From Apostichopus japonicus (Eukaryota; Echinodermata; Holothuroidea; Aspidochirotida; Stichopodidae), in contig NC_092580.1 in NCBI RefSeq assembly GCF_037975245.1, positions 23,887,001-23,951,000 on the forward strand: a stretch of 64,000 nt of DNA, in the 5' to 3' direction. Position 1 is the first letter of the stretch. Each line of letters opens with the position of its first letter. The position numbers were made by a program, and so were the translations under genes. A model generated the notes under the pieces. The model was not told the origin of the DNA, made no database searches, and saw only the letters and a list, made by a program, of their open reading frames with translations. Of this stretch, positions 35,964 through 49,113 are shown piece by piece.

Positions 35964-36994
35964 GGGCCTGCTGGTAACACACTAATCCATTACGATTGTA
36001 TGCATCTGTTGGCGACTATAACCATTTGTTTTGTCTTGTCCATGCAATTTTTTTATATGTGGTACGTTTGATGTTCGTAGAATGCTCTTCGAATTCATGT
36101 TCAGGCATTCTACTTACTGAGCTCCATGATGTATTTACCCTTTGTTCGTGCCAAAAAAAAATCTCTCATTATACTGTCTATTTGTAACGTAATCTAAATA
36201 ATATTAATATTGTTGTATATATAAACATATGTATTTCAGTCTCGTTGTTTATTTGTCACTTGTGAATATTTATGAACTATAATGGAGGCTTCAGATTAAC
36301 ATTAATCGTGAATTAAAATGGTTAATTTATAGTACACGTTCAGTACGTTTGGAGTCAAAACCAGACGATTGTAGTTGCGTAGTTGCTATGACAACGTGAC
36401 GCTTTTCCTATATGGCCGCTCTATTAAATCATTCATACCCGGAGTTATTTACTTCAAAGTTGCCTGCAATGACATACACCGCGGTATACGCGTATCAGGT
36501 GTCAGAAAGAAAATAAATAAACTACTTCCAAGTTGTTATTGGAAACGACGTTTAATTTTTATCCTAGCTTATAAAACATGTTTCGAATCAAAGGACTGGC
36601 ATGAAGTTTACTTAAATGGATGATCCATTACATGTACATGAAATGTCATCAGAGGGAGTGTTTGTTTTAGAAGCGTGCTCTTCGCCAGCTGCAAGTCTCA
36701 AGACATTTGAAAAGTTAGCTTTATACGAATCTCAATTTAGTTTGAAACAGTTAATTTGATCACTGTATAGACCTATCATGAACTTGGGGGTTTCTGCATG
36801 TTACAACTACATGTATACTGGCTTGCATCTAGAGCAAGATTATATAGGAAGAAAAATGGAAGTTATGTGTGTGACATTACAACATTACCTGCTATGTTAA
36901 TAATGTGACACGGTATCAATTAAGGAACTGAAACTATCACAGTCAGGGAAGAGTGAGAATTGGAATGGGGGAGGGGTATGTGGGGGTGGGGGTG

Positions 36995-37115
36995 GTTGTG
37001 TTACCTTAACACTGCTGTTCGTTTGGTTGAATAGGTTTTCAAGAAGTTTTGTGGGGGGAGGGGGTCGATGTGTTTACCATAACACTGCTATTCGTTGGGT
37101 TGAATAAGTTATTAA
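36995..37115 (+). repeat. Tandem duplication, period about 73 bp
   Basis: TTACCTTAACACTGCTGTTC followed by GTTTGGTTGAATAGG at about 36999 recurs as TTACCATAACACTGCTATTC followed by GTTGGGTTGAATAAG at about 37073. A G-rich block precedes each. Confidence 0.8.
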
Positions 37116-37725
37116 TAAGTTTTAAGGCCTTTTGTCGTTCAACAGTCCGATGGTCACTACCCTTAAAGGCAGGTGGAAACTTAACACATGTTCATTTTAT
37201 TAAGCAGGTTTTTTAAGTTTGGTCGGAAATTGTTTCCAAGTAGCCTATATTGGTAATTTTTAAGTAAGATTTCAAATAACCAAATTAAGACATCCTTCTA
37301 GATATTTTGAATCTCAAATTTCAAATGAATGCAATTGAGTGAGTACTTAATAAATTTGATTCAACCCTCAACATTTCGTCGGCTAGACACGTTTCATAGT
37401 AATATGAATCATATATCGCTATTAAAGCAAATTCATAATTCGGACTTTCGTTTCGTACTTTTGCTTCACTATACCTGAAATGAAACTTGACTAAACAAAC
37501 TAATGAGTTGCTTTGTTATGAGATGTTCATATGAACTAGCATTGAAATATTAACAAATTTCAACTCAAAAGTTGCTTTAAAGGATGTTTCCAAGATTAGT
37601 ACACTCACAGTCATCATTAACAACAGTTTACTCAGTAACTATATAGGTGGTTCTTCCGTGAAGGAGGAACATTGTGAGGATGAAGGTAAATGCTAATACC
37701 ACTCTTTACTGTCCTCCAAGATTGC

Positions 37726-37829
37726 GCTTCAAAGCACTCGTATTGACAGTATGAACAGTTCCTAACCATCATCTGATAGCAGGATGGACATGCATACTAC
37801 TCATACTGTCAGTACGGGTGCTTTGAAGC
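37726..37829 (+). ncRNA. Candidate RNA hairpin (miRNA-precursor-like)
   Basis: Arms 37726-37754 and 37801-37829 pair over 29 nt without a gap, with a 46-nt loop. The two positions that are not Watson-Crick are both G:U on the plus strand; read on the minus strand they would be A:C mismatches. Length and shape fit a pre-miRNA, but a small palindromic transposon relic would look similar. No known miRNA seed was recognised. Confidence 0.35.
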
Positions 37830-39711
37830 AGAACATGGAATTACAGTATAGACAAATTGTCCCAACTGTCTGTGTCGAAGGTTCCATTTAATGAATATTC
37901 AACTATGGTTCTGTTATGTTACCAGTTTGGTGGTCTAGGATACCAACTAAAATTTAATCTCTTATAATGTAACGTTGAAAAAATAGAAAAATGTTCATCA
38001 TAGCGCTGTCAATAATATATAGATTACCTTGGTTCCATGCATCTAACAGCCTTGCCTGTAATATTTCCAATCACCAAAAAAATACCGGGTATTGTCTGTC
38101 TCTGTGATAACCAAAACCATAAATTTTGACTTGCAGTATGCAATACTGACTGCATTCATATAGAAGAATATAAAAACATATCCAAAGCAAAATGCAACAA
38201 ACAATATTTGTTCATGTTTTCTGTCCGTCTCTTTTATTAAATTGTTCTAATATATTCATATTTTCTTATCAAGATATAACATCTCTATAAAAATCTTCAA
38301 TATAAACTATTTTTGAAACTTTTTAGTCACATTAATTGAAGTCATGCTCGCAGACAAAACATCTATTGTTATCTGTGATATTTACATCCTTAAGTTTCTT
38401 TAACACCTGTCGCACACACACTGCATGAGGACTATAAGGAATATAAGGAATGTAAGTTCCACAAGCCAGATTCAGACATGGTTGCATTAACAATAGTGAA
38501 CTGTAACTAACCATATGACATATTGACTACATGTTGTGACACTTACACTACACATTATTATAAAATTACATCCCATCGGCATAAAGATAATAGCGAGGTG
38601 CTAAACCATAAAGCTCCATAGCTAGATGGTAATGGTTTGTTTCTGCTCAAAGTTACCATAAAAAATACTTTTTTTCTGATATCAAAGACAATATCATCTT
38701 TTATTTTCTTCTTCTTTATATATGGTCTTATTCCAACAGGACTGACAAGTTTGAAAGGTCAAATTTGCAACATTATTGCTTTCATTTGGCATCAAGTCAC
38801 AAAAATTTCTACAATGCAGTCGGTTCACTGTTGTATGATCAAAACGACTTGACCGAAGTTTCATTTGAAAACGGTCATGCCAAAACCAGAATGCCAAAAT
38901 AACTGATGATTCAAGATAAACCAACAAAATGAAAGCATGATACACACTTTTTAAGTGTTTATTAATATTAAAGGAATTTTTTAGTGAAAAATGGGATCCA
39001 GTCCTTCCGGTCATATCAATTTTTGTCTTTGTATCGCGTTATGCCTTGCCCTGTCATGACAGTGCTTGAAATGTTGGCCATTGGTCAGACTCAATCAGAT
39101 CTCACTCTAAGCTTGGCCTTGATACAATACACAGGAATATATACAGACTTCATGTCCAGCTGTGATTTAAAAAATCTCTCAAATATCTGAACAAAATGTT
39201 ATGAAGAAGAACTAGTTAGGGAATTCTGGAACTTTTTAACTTTCCAAAAGAGTGCTGACTTGCAACTTCACTGGGAAATTTCCATCTAAATCGCTATTTA
39301 ACTTTCAAAAATTTTAACTTTCCTTGCTACAGTGTAGCTTGCTAAAATAAACAACTTTATCATTGTTGCTGTGGTAATAAGCATAACCAGTTTACATATA
39401 CCTCTTAGTTTTTAACATGAAGCAATTGTAGTTCATTTTATGATAGGGATATGCTGTAATACACTTTGGAAGGCCCACACCCAATAACCGTCCCAGGACA
39501 ACTCCCCTAGGACAAAAATTAAAAAGAATTTGCGGGCATCTCAATATAAGCAGGCGACATACATGAGGATCATGAAAAGATAGGAGTGAAGGTTACTCCT
39601 CTTCTGCCCCCCAAACTCCCCGACCAGGCCAATCCATACACACTTACATAGGATCATGCATTCAGAAGGGAAAAAAATGGAAGTAAAAATGTGACAGCAT
39701 TTTCAAGCCAT

Positions 39712-40352
39712 CTAATCCCAGTCATCCTCGTCATCGTGACCCGATGATGAAACTGTCGGAATCATGTGAGAGAGCTTATCCATCGCTGATTCTTTGTTCT
39801 CTGTTCCTTGGTTACCCCCCTCTGTCCCACCTCCAGTACTACCGCCTTGCCTTTTGGTACCAGATATACCCTTTCTTCTCATTGCCAATTTTGAGAAAAG
39901 GTCACCCATGAGGTCACCACCGCCCTTGGGAGGAGCGGCTGCCTTTTCCTGTTTCTGCTTCTTATCCAGCTTGCGATCTTTGGCACTCTTCAGTTTCGCC
40001 TTGTCTGCACCTCCTGCTGCCCTGATGGATTCTAGGAGACTCGCTCTGCCTGCTTCGGGTTTGGCTACCGCTGGTTGAGCCCCTGCCGGTGGAGTTGGTG
40101 CCGATGGTGCAGCTGATGGAGGGGGAGGAGGTGGTGGCGGGGGTGGAGGAGGCGGTGGGGGTGGAGCGCTACTAGGAGCTGGACCACCACTTGAATCTGG
40201 AGCAGGAAGGGCAGGGAGGTTGGAAGAGGGCGGTGCTTCTATTGCCATTGCCTCTGGGGTAACACTTGGCAGCTCAGGAATGTGGCTGCCGGGTAGAGAC
40301 GGCGCGATGGATGGACCCAGGGCGGCACTGTACGTAACGTCATCCGCAACAC
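39712..40352 (-). CDS. WASHC1: WASHC1 coding exon 3 (terminal)
   Basis: Acceptor ttctacag|GTGTTG. Contains the polyproline tract and the complete VCA module, stop TAG at 39712-39714. A possible upstream Met in the same frame (to 40431) belongs to the intron. Confidence 0.95.
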
Positions 40353-42849
40353 CTGTAGAAATGAACGAGATCATTATTAGGATACTTTCTTCTTTGATCT
40401 CTTCTTTATGTCTAGGTCCTAACTTGAACATTCAAGAAACTGTTACATTGTGTCTTGGTGTAGCAATCTCATGCATGACTGAGTCAAAGCTACACCTACA
40501 AAATATTACCTGCATGATTTATCTATCCCTCCAAAAATATAGCCCAGCCATCTGAAATCTTCTTCTGCATTTATTTACTTACAAAACATTGCAGTCTAAA
40601 CAAAACCGTTTGGACTTGAATTATACATGGACACCACCAACTGCAGCATTACTATACAATTATAATGAGAAGTATGAACGCACTTTACAGAGGTGAGATC
40701 AGAAACAGATCTCAGTGTACTCGGATTGGTTGAAAGCTTATCGATTTGTCAATGAGAACAAAGCTTGGATATTTAAATGTCAGATCAGAATGGTTCTTAC
40801 ACTTATGTCAGCCTACATACCAAGTATGAAGACATCCAAGCTTCGCTCTTGAGTTATTGCATTTACACAAGGTTTTCTGACTGTGACTTCTATTGACCTC
40901 AAATGATCTTTGACCTCAATAAAAACCATAGGGTTGTCTTACTCACTAAGGTGGATCTACCTTCTTAATTTGATCATTATCTAAGTTTGAAATCTGAAGT
41001 TATAGTATTTAAAAGGGTTTCATACTTTAAACTCTTTTGACCTCCATAGCTATAGCCCTGCAACACTAACAAAAGCATTACATTTGGTATTACAGTGTAC
41101 CTTAGGCAACATGGAATTGGAATTCCATCATTCTGGATATCTAGGAATATAAACATGCTGATTACAAGCTTATAGATCTTGTGAACACATTCATAACTTG
41201 AAGTAACCTTTGACTTCCAACAAGGGAATAGCACCTGAGAGCTCACTATGAGGCATTTACAGACCAAGTATGCCAGATTCAAGTAAGAGAACAGCAAAGC
41301 TGAACATCCAAAATGAGTATTAATTTTTCTCAGAGACCATGATGGTAGCTTTCACCATAAAAATGAGCACAAATTCTAGGATTAATGATTTCTAAACCAA
41401 GTCATGAGAGTGGGGAAAAAACTTATAAGTTTGAACGTACAAGTTTTGTCATCAGATCAAAGTCATAGATTATCTTAGGCTCACCTGGCAAATCTGGCAA
41501 GTAGCTTGGAACGTCTATTTCTGGAACTTCTCCCAAGTCTGGGACGTAAAAGTAGTTCTCGGCAGTGAGGCGATCTAACTGTTCTCTCTGCGTGATTGAC
41601 TCGGGAGCTGCTCCCATCTCCTCCTCTTGCTCATCTTCCAGAGCCTTTCTGGTCTTGGTGACAGCTCCCAGCGGATCTATCATCACATACTTCTTGTATC
41701 TGTACATATTAAGGAATTAAAACAGCTCAACGTAATGGACTGCAACATTGAAACTCTAAAAGTCGGTTCAAAGGTAAACCGGCTTAACCACTCTATTTTA
41801 AGTATCAAGATTGGTACAGTATACTATACAGTAGTTGATATAAATCAGTGTTTTTTAAGTATTATATAACAGTAGAATATTAACTCAACAAAACCAATGG
41901 TTGATTGACAAAGATCTGTTCCCATCCTCTCTCTTCCCAAACTCCCTCCCCCCAATCCCCCCCCCCCTCAGGCAACAAGATGAAATGTTCAATTAATGAG
42001 CCATGATGAAAACAATACTAAGGAGCTTTCTGGGATTTGCTGACTTCTTGGGTCCATCCTAGGCTACTCTTCTTACAGACGTGCTTTTGCTACGCAAATT
42101 AAGTAATGGATTTTGATATTCAAAATATGTATACACATTTTGAAGCTTGAAAGAGATATCTGTGTTTGCATGTCTACAGGCAGAATAAATGTTTTCTCAG
42201 AAGCTAAGACTACGACAACAAAAAATAGAAAATGTTACACTGTGTTATGAGGCACAAGTTGCCAAAGTGTACCAATACCTGCAACCACTTCACAATACCA
42301 TACCCATAATTATTGTTGTACTTACGGATTTTCTGACGTGTTGAATAACAGCAGATTGGAAACTGAAGTGATGTTCTTGGGTAATCCTCCAAGCCCTTCA
42401 TGAGTATTCCCACCTTCCTTATCTTTCTTGGAAATATTGAGCTGAACATTGTAAAATTGCAGTTTTTCCTTCAAAGACCTGTTATCTAGGTTGGCATGTT
42501 TACTGTGTAGCTTTCTGGACGGTCGTTGAATCGTGCCCAATTCGGAGCTTTCTTCAAAGACTGAAACATACGAATGCTTGTCCTCGGGGGCCGGATATTT
42601 ATTGCTGGAAAATACTTTGATAGCTTTTTTGCTGTTTTTGATTTTGTCTACTTTAGCTTGAGCGACCTCAAGCCTCTTATTAACACCGGTAAGTTTGTCC
42701 TGCCCGTCTTTGACTCGTTTCTCGATTCTGTCAAAAACATCGTTGGCAACTTTTTCCAGGTACTCTAGAGCATCTGCAATTTGATGAATTGTCTCTTCTC
42801 GTCTGAGATCCGGCTGTATGATCGGAACGCTGTAAACCTGTACTGGCAT
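39712..42849 (-). CDS. WASHC1: WASH complex subunit 1 (complete, three coding exons)
   Basis: Nucleation-promoting factor that activates Arp2/3 on endosomes within the WASH complex (with FAM21, CCDC53, SWIP and strumpellin). Exons 42326-42849, 41485-41699 and 40352-39712 join in phase (2, then 1) to 459 codons; human WASH is about 465. Residues 1-170 are the WAHD1 region ([20 protein letters not shown], then [20 protein letters not shown]). The middle exon carries [18 protein letters not shown] and [15 protein letters not shown] run of 16 prolines follows (about 310-325). Then comes a WH2 motif ([14 protein letters not shown]...KLKSAKDRK, about 348-371), the central motif ([18 protein letters not shown]) and an acidic tail ending DDEDDWD with its Trp. 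All functional VCA elements are intact. Confidence 0.96.
41485..41699 (-). CDS. WASHC1: WASHC1 coding exon 2
   Basis: Acceptor tgtacag|ATACAAG, donor TTGCCAG|gtgagc (phase 1). The frame stays open for 15 more codons past this donor, but only this donor restores PDLPGVADD, the family sequence, in phase with exon 3. Confidence 0.93.
42326..42849 (-). CDS. WASHC1: WASHC1 coding exon 1
   Basis: ATG at 42849, preceded by an acceptor (ttgttttag near 42896), so an upstream non-coding exon exists. Donor AATCC|gtaagt (phase 2). Confidence 0.95.
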
Positions 42850-45107
42850 TATGTTGCTGTCCTAGTCTCTCATGCAGGAAGAAATCATCAAATCTAAAAC
42901 AAGGAGAAGGTTAAAATAATCATTTCAAAATGTCATAAAAAGTCAATTACAACGACTAAGCAGCCAAATCACTTTTAATAGTTATCATGTCATAAGAATT
43001 AAGTTAATCAAGATGATCTTGAGATGACAATTTGGACACAAATATATGTGACTTGACATGCATACTAAATGATCACAGTCATTCATAGTCCTTGTGTGGT
43101 ATGATTCAGGTAGTAGTACATTACTTTCTTAGTCCTACAATCATACTCTAACTTTAGGCGGGATCATTTTCCTTAGTAAGCCATTTGTAGGTCAAATTAT
43201 CTTGGTGTCATGGGTCTTTATTCTAGTTCTTAAGCCTTGCCTGAAATTATTACTACCTAGGCTACTAGTAGGATGGTGACTTCGAAGTTCGGCCACTTAA
43301 GACTTAAAACACCCCAAAACTAAATCTTCTGGTATAAATCATTTGAAAATATACTTCATATGGTGGGAGAATTTTGTTATAGTACGATACACGGCCAAAC
43401 TTTCTTTCCTGCAAACTGTTTTCACGTTGTTTTCCAAGAAGATTCTTCGTGATTGTGGAACTGGTATTTCTTGCTAGAGTATTGCGAAGTTCGGACACGC
43501 AACCCACAGTGTGGCGCTAGTGATAAAATTGGTGGCGCAGTTGCTTTTCAGTAATTATAACAGACTTCATAGATCTTCGTCATTTTATTGACAAATATGT
43601 AAGTAATTTCTTGCACACGGGTCATTTTGGAGAGAAAATAACTGTAGCTTCGTACTTTTTGGTGAAATTTGACACTTCCTGTAGATTTTCATGGTGAAAT
43701 CGTGTATTTCTTAGGGTGTCCAAACTTTCGCAGTATGCCGAACTTCGCAATACTGACTATACTAGTAGTATTACCATGACCTAACCTACTGGCTAGTAAT
43801 ATTACAATTAGCCCAACACTGGTGTAGCTTAGCAGCATCAGTTTAAAAACATGAGTAAGTTGCTTGTCCTTTAAGCTAATACTATCTAGTACAAATAGCA
43901 CAATAAATTAGCAGAATATCCCTTACTGTTACTGTGTAAGGACTAAGGTGAACTTGCTTAAAAGTTATACTAGGCCTAGGCCTGTACAGGCTGTATTATG
44001 TTATGCCAAGGCTAGTCCTAGCCTAACTTGCACTGTATGATTAACCTTACGCATTTGCAAATAAAATGGTGCATTTTCTGAGATTATATACCAGGTGTAT
44101 CAAGGAAATAACTAACACCAATTTCCATAAAATAATGTTGATCATCCAGAAAGATTCCACTCAAGAATTTCTGATGAAATACCGAAAGGAAAGAGTTTAT
44201 TAAATCATTCGTAGTTTGACCACACTACCATTTGTTCATTATGCCAGAATCCAAGGAGGAGTATCCTCTGTCTATAATTTTGCATCTGAAGATATGTTAT
44301 AGCGCCACATACTATGGTTACTCACTTGTGGTTTCAAATGAATCCCCAAAATAGGGTAACATTCATTCTTTGGGCGGATCTAGAGGGGAGGGGTAGGGGC
44401 ATCTCTTGAATGTATCCCTAGCCCTGGTATAAAAATCCTTTCAATTTGTCGTATACATTTATAGGTCCTAAGTTGTGCACGATAAGACGTGACTGTCTAT
44501 TTATATAGCGCCCAACGACGGTGGGTTATAACTAACATCACTTCATGACGGCTAAAATGGCAATTACACCGTACACCAAACACAAAAAAAAGTTTTTATT
44601 TATACTTATAATTCATGCATTCGACAATTAGATTTACAAAAACCTGAAGTTAACTTCCTCTTATAGCCCATGCATATACACCACATGCTGGGTGTTAATA
44701 TTTTGGTTTATATTTAGCAATTATAAGGAATTATTAAAGATGACAGATATAGTTGTTAGGTAGTTATATCGAGACATCGTCGTCACGCAATATACGCGAA
44801 ACTAGGCGACTTGAATTTTCAATGATCCTACAAATGAAGTAATTATAGCACAAATATTCTCCGGAATACCAGACGTGACCGTTGAACTATGTGAAACAGC
44901 AGATTTTGTGCTTTATGACAGAGGTCACGGGGGCGAGGCTCTCCTTTTGAAAGCAACCCACAACTCAATAAGAAAACAAAAGTTTGAATTTTTAGCCTAC
45001 TTTATCAAGCATAATGATGTTGAAGTTCATACCTAGCGATCCATTGCGTAATTTCGTTGGTACAGTTATTATAGAATTCTGAAACAATGGATAAGGAGTA
45101 CCGGTTA

Positions 45108-45363
45108 GAGCGGGACCCGAGGAGGTGACGTCATCAGTAAATTTGTGCTGACAATAAAAAAAATTTCCAGACTCTGGTTAAACATATTTGAAAGAACAAT
45201 TTATCTTGAAAACCGAAGCATGAAAGGTACAACAATGTTGCGATACAGGTCTTTCCTGAAGCGGTTTCTAGCATATTCATGCATCTTTCAAATATGTTTA
45301 ATGGGATATTTCCTGCTTCGTCAGCAAAAATGTACTGATGACGTCATCTCCTCGAAGCGGATC
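45108..45363. mobile_element. MITE with long inverted arms containing CRE palindromes
   Basis: 256 bp whose halves are imperfect inverted repeats of about 85 bp. Shared phrases read inward are GACGTCATCAGTA, GCTGAC and TTAAACATATTTGAAAG. TTA flanks both sides (45105-45107, 45364-45366), as for PIF/Harbinger-type insertions. Each arm includes TGACGTCA, a perfect CREB/ATF site. Non-coding. Confidence 0.78.
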
Positions 45364-47357
45364 TTAACGACAAGAAGCAGGAAATGAAAGAAGTTATTTT
45401 TTCTTTTCCCTGAAACTGGTATCAGGGAGCTATTTCAGCTCCCTGGTCATTTGGAATACTACATACAGACCGATGCGGCCACATAACTTAACATGGTATA
45501 CCATGCTTCATATATCATGGGCTTACACGTACGCTAGGAGAGCTTTATTTTCGCATTTTTACGTCTGTAATATTACAAAATATCATACCAAAATCGCTAC
45601 AATTGCAAACATGCTTTTCTGTGTGATAATGAATATATCAAAGTTATTAATAGGTTTCTATAGGAAGTATGAAGTCATACTATGAAACCGAAAAAAGGGA
45701 TGACAACAAAATTTATATTTTTTGTAAAGATTTCTCCTGCTCTTTACCATATTTAGTGGCCATTTTGCCATATAATATATTTCCCTTCTTAGCAAACTTA
45801 TGGAATAGAATTCATAATTCCTGCATTCGAATATAGCAAGTGACAAATTGAACTTTAGCCTTTGTAGGATTAGTAATGTTATGCTTTATATTAAAATAAA
45901 TATAAATAATAAAATATAAATATAAATTATATTAAAATAAATATACAAGGAGACAATCACATCTTTAATGAAAAGCTTACATAAAGATTCCATATTATCC
46001 TGCTGTTTATTCACAGTGAGCTATTAAAATACACATATCCTTCATTTGTGTATAGTTAAACACGCAGTGTGGTTACCACCTCTAGGAAACATTGAGAAAC
46101 ACGAATATAGGAAATGAAAAATTTCCTTCCTTTTAAAAAAATAAGACACATGAAGCTAAAATTAGAGTCCCTGTCATACGCATGTGACATTTCGTTTCGT
46201 AATATACTTCACACAAAAAAAAAACCCCTATATGCCGCAATATCGAATATTTGATGAAACGAAAGGAGCTGTATATTGCACCAGGTCAGCATTTTGCAAT
46301 ATTTGAACATATATCAAGTTTTCACCGCAAGAATGTAATTGAAGTTTTAGAGAGCAAACGGGGAACAAAAATATTGAATAGAACGTGATTTAAATCAGTG
46401 CCGCCAGGAAACCTTGATGTTTACACCCAATGTCGTTGGTGCCGTGATTCAGTTTTTTTCTCTTTTTTTTCTAGATTTGTTTTTAATTTTCTCTGATCCT
46501 CTGTTTATTAGTGAACAATCTTCCGGACTAGTTTATTTTGTTTGTTTACAAGGAAAACGGAAATGAATCGAACAATTGATGATTAAATTTTAATCCAAAC
46601 AAATTTGCGGCTGGCAAGTTTAATCAGTAGCATTACATACAGATTAACGGTTTACTATAATCCACTAATATCACATAATACACTCGTGTACAGGTGACCA
46701 TGCATGTTCTGTCAATTTCGATGTTAAACTCCTTATCCATATTATATACGCCAATCTGGATAAGAGCAGGGAACGACATAAAAAGAGGGCGTTTCTTCAG
46801 AATGAACATTTCTATTCAACAACAGTCAAGAAAATAAAACTGCACTGTCATATAATGTTAATATCTCCACTGAGTTGGCGAAGCGGGATCAGGGGAAAAC
46901 CACTTAATTACGATATTTTAAAACTTTCATTAAATAAATGAAAAATTTAATGAGTTATCTTAATTATAGTTTAATCTCACAAGAATGTGTACGGTCTTTT
47001 AACTTTCAGTTTTACTTTCTGTTATGATGTAAATAGTTATTTTTTGTTTTAATTTTTCAGTATACTTTCTTCATGTCATGAATATACTTATGAAATACAA
47101 AGTGTCTGTACGACGAACATTAACTGTGCTCGTTAATCACTACGTAACTCTTTTGATGAACACGGATAGATGATGTCTTAGTCTGAATTGCAATCAGATT
47201 CTGAGTACTGTACTCAGTGTATAGGTTTGGACAAATCACAAACTAATAAGAACGACTGTTCTAAAGTTACCATGTTGTAATCAAAATAAAATAAAACTGT
47301 TAGCAAACTGATTACCCACTAAAGAGCCTGTGTAAGAGAATGTGTAAAAGTAAGTTG

Positions 47358-47396
47358 GCCTGACGTTTCGATCCTAGCAGGATCTTTTTCAGAGGC
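47358..47396 (-). ncRNA. Degenerate hammerhead-ribozyme-like motif of a Penelope-type element
   Basis: Read on the minus strand: stem I GCCT, core CTGAAAA, stem II GATCCT-GCT-AGGATC, GAAAC, GTC cleavage triplet, then AGGC closing stem I. This order and the near-absent stem III match hammerhead motifs reported in terminal repeats of Penelope-like retroelements. The core should read CUGANGA; here the G is an A, so activity is probably lost. Flanks (47325-47357 and 47397-47410) may be further element sequence, but no reverse transcriptase is present. Confidence 0.6.
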
Positions 47397-48816
47397 TAAA
47401 TGACAAGTTCTGTACTATATAATCCGCTTTTTCAGTGGTACGCCCGATCGAATTTTGTTACCACATGAACTGTTGGGAAAAGCTCACATTTCCCCTTTCG
47501 AAAACTTCCTTTCTGCTTTCGGCGAAACCACGTCCATGTAATTAAATATTTTACCTTGATGCTTTTTAACATTTGTGATCGAAATTACATCATTTCTATA
47601 TATGATCGTTAAATTTTACTGAAACCCGCGTCCAACAGCCATATATGTGTGTTATAATATACATTCAGGTAAATTCTTGTAACTTCCTTGTATTGCCTAA
47701 TTACTAGAAGGTAAAATATATTGTCAAACTGTGGTGTTACTACCAGACGAAATGTATAGAGGGAGGCCGATAACCCCGACTACACTACTCGGCGAACCAT
47801 ATTATCGCCAATTTCACTGTGAATCTCATTGTTTCTATTATACTCTCTTAAAACCTCATTAATCTACTCAACATTAAGCTACTCAACAGGCTATTACTCG
47901 GATTCATATGACAATGGCACATCATCCTCTGTACTAAATTATCCCTTAAAAGACATCATAACTCGATGTTAACGATGTCACCCCACTTCTTGCAGATCGA
48001 ATTGTTAATGTTAAACTATAGCTATACATATATAATATAATACTTCTAACTTATAACGGCTGGTGTGAACCAAGGGCAAACTCCCTTATTGAACGGGCTA
48101 GTCTTCAGCGGGAAAACTCTTTAATGAAACAACTTCTTTAGGAATGAAAGAGCACAGAGGAACACTACCACGGTTTGGGGATTCACTTTCTATAAAGGAA
48201 GAAATCAGCCCGAGTATCAGAAGCTTGGGATGCACACGTTTTCAATGAGCTGGCGCACAGCTCCGAGTGCTTACGGGGTGGGTGTGTTACAATCATGGTT
48301 ATCACTGTGTGAGGCTATATTCATCCCTGCTGTTGTAAATCTCCTTCTGTTCCAGTTGTAAGCAGAATTAAGAGTGGTGCAGACTTGAAATTGTAAATGC
48401 CAAAAACAACATTTACTTCTTTGCAGCATGAAACATCGATGAACACAGCTCTAAACTATAAAGTGGAAGTGGGTAAAATTGAAACAAAGTATGGATGGCA
48501 CTAGTTAAAGTAACGAGGGTATGATGAAAGTATGGATGGTTTAATACAAGTATGAATGGTATATAATGAAAGAATGGACAGGAATATATTTCCACAATTT
48601 TGCATGTACACAAAATAATGACAAATTAATAGTTTAATTCCCTCCAGTACCATAAATCCTAATGTGTAACCTCAAAGCTCATTCATTCCATAACTACACA
48701 CACCTCCTTGGCGGCTTGTGTAAACAATACTTGATCACTGCAATTAATACGGAGATTGAAAGGAAAACTTTGTAAATGAATTTGTACCAAAGAGGGACAT
48801 AATTCCCTAATTATGT

Positions 48817-48845
48817 ATATATATATATATATATATACACACACA
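48817..48845. repeat. (TA)n(CA)n microsatellite
   Basis: About 22 bp of TA followed by four CA units. Confidence 0.85.
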
Positions 48846-49113
48846 TTACTCAATTGACAACCATATCTACCTGCTGAACCCAACCCATCCCTTGTAGCAC
48901 CACAAATGCTAAACTTGCATAGTAACATGGTAGGCCTACTATCGTTTGGCTACTTAACAACTTAGCAATGTCGTATCATTGACAAAACTAAAGATAAACT
49001 CAGACGCCAACATCTGCAACTTGCATATTTACAATGAAAGATATCTAAGTATGTTTTCCAAATATAAATTGCATATTTGAAAGAGTGCCAAAAGTTAACT
49101 TAGGGGACATCAC

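Larger units (their letters stand above)
35964..39711. other. Intergenic stretch between the 550-codon gene and WASHC1
   Basis: No supported gene. It holds a G-rich block with a 73-bp-period duplication (36995-37110), a strong hairpin (37726-37829), and the WASHC1 3' UTR at its right end (a minus-strand AATAAA at 38958-38963 is a possible end). Confidence 0.45.
42850..49113. other. 6.3 kb upstream of WASHC1 without a supported coding gene
   Basis: Includes the WASHC1 5' non-coding exon and promoter region (exact positions not seen). It holds a CTATTTATATAGCGCC phrase at about 44499, common in marine invertebrate repeats, a long-armed MITE (45108-45363), an A/T-rich low-complexity patch (45880-45950), and a ribozyme-like relic (47358-47396). 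Confidence 0.45.

Noticed and set aside
41441-41485. Longer WASHC1 exon 2 ending at the next GT (LMTKL|gtacgt)
   Set aside because: That donor leaves phase 0, which does not fit exon 3, and adds residues absent from WASH; the upstream gtgagc donor restores the family sequence.
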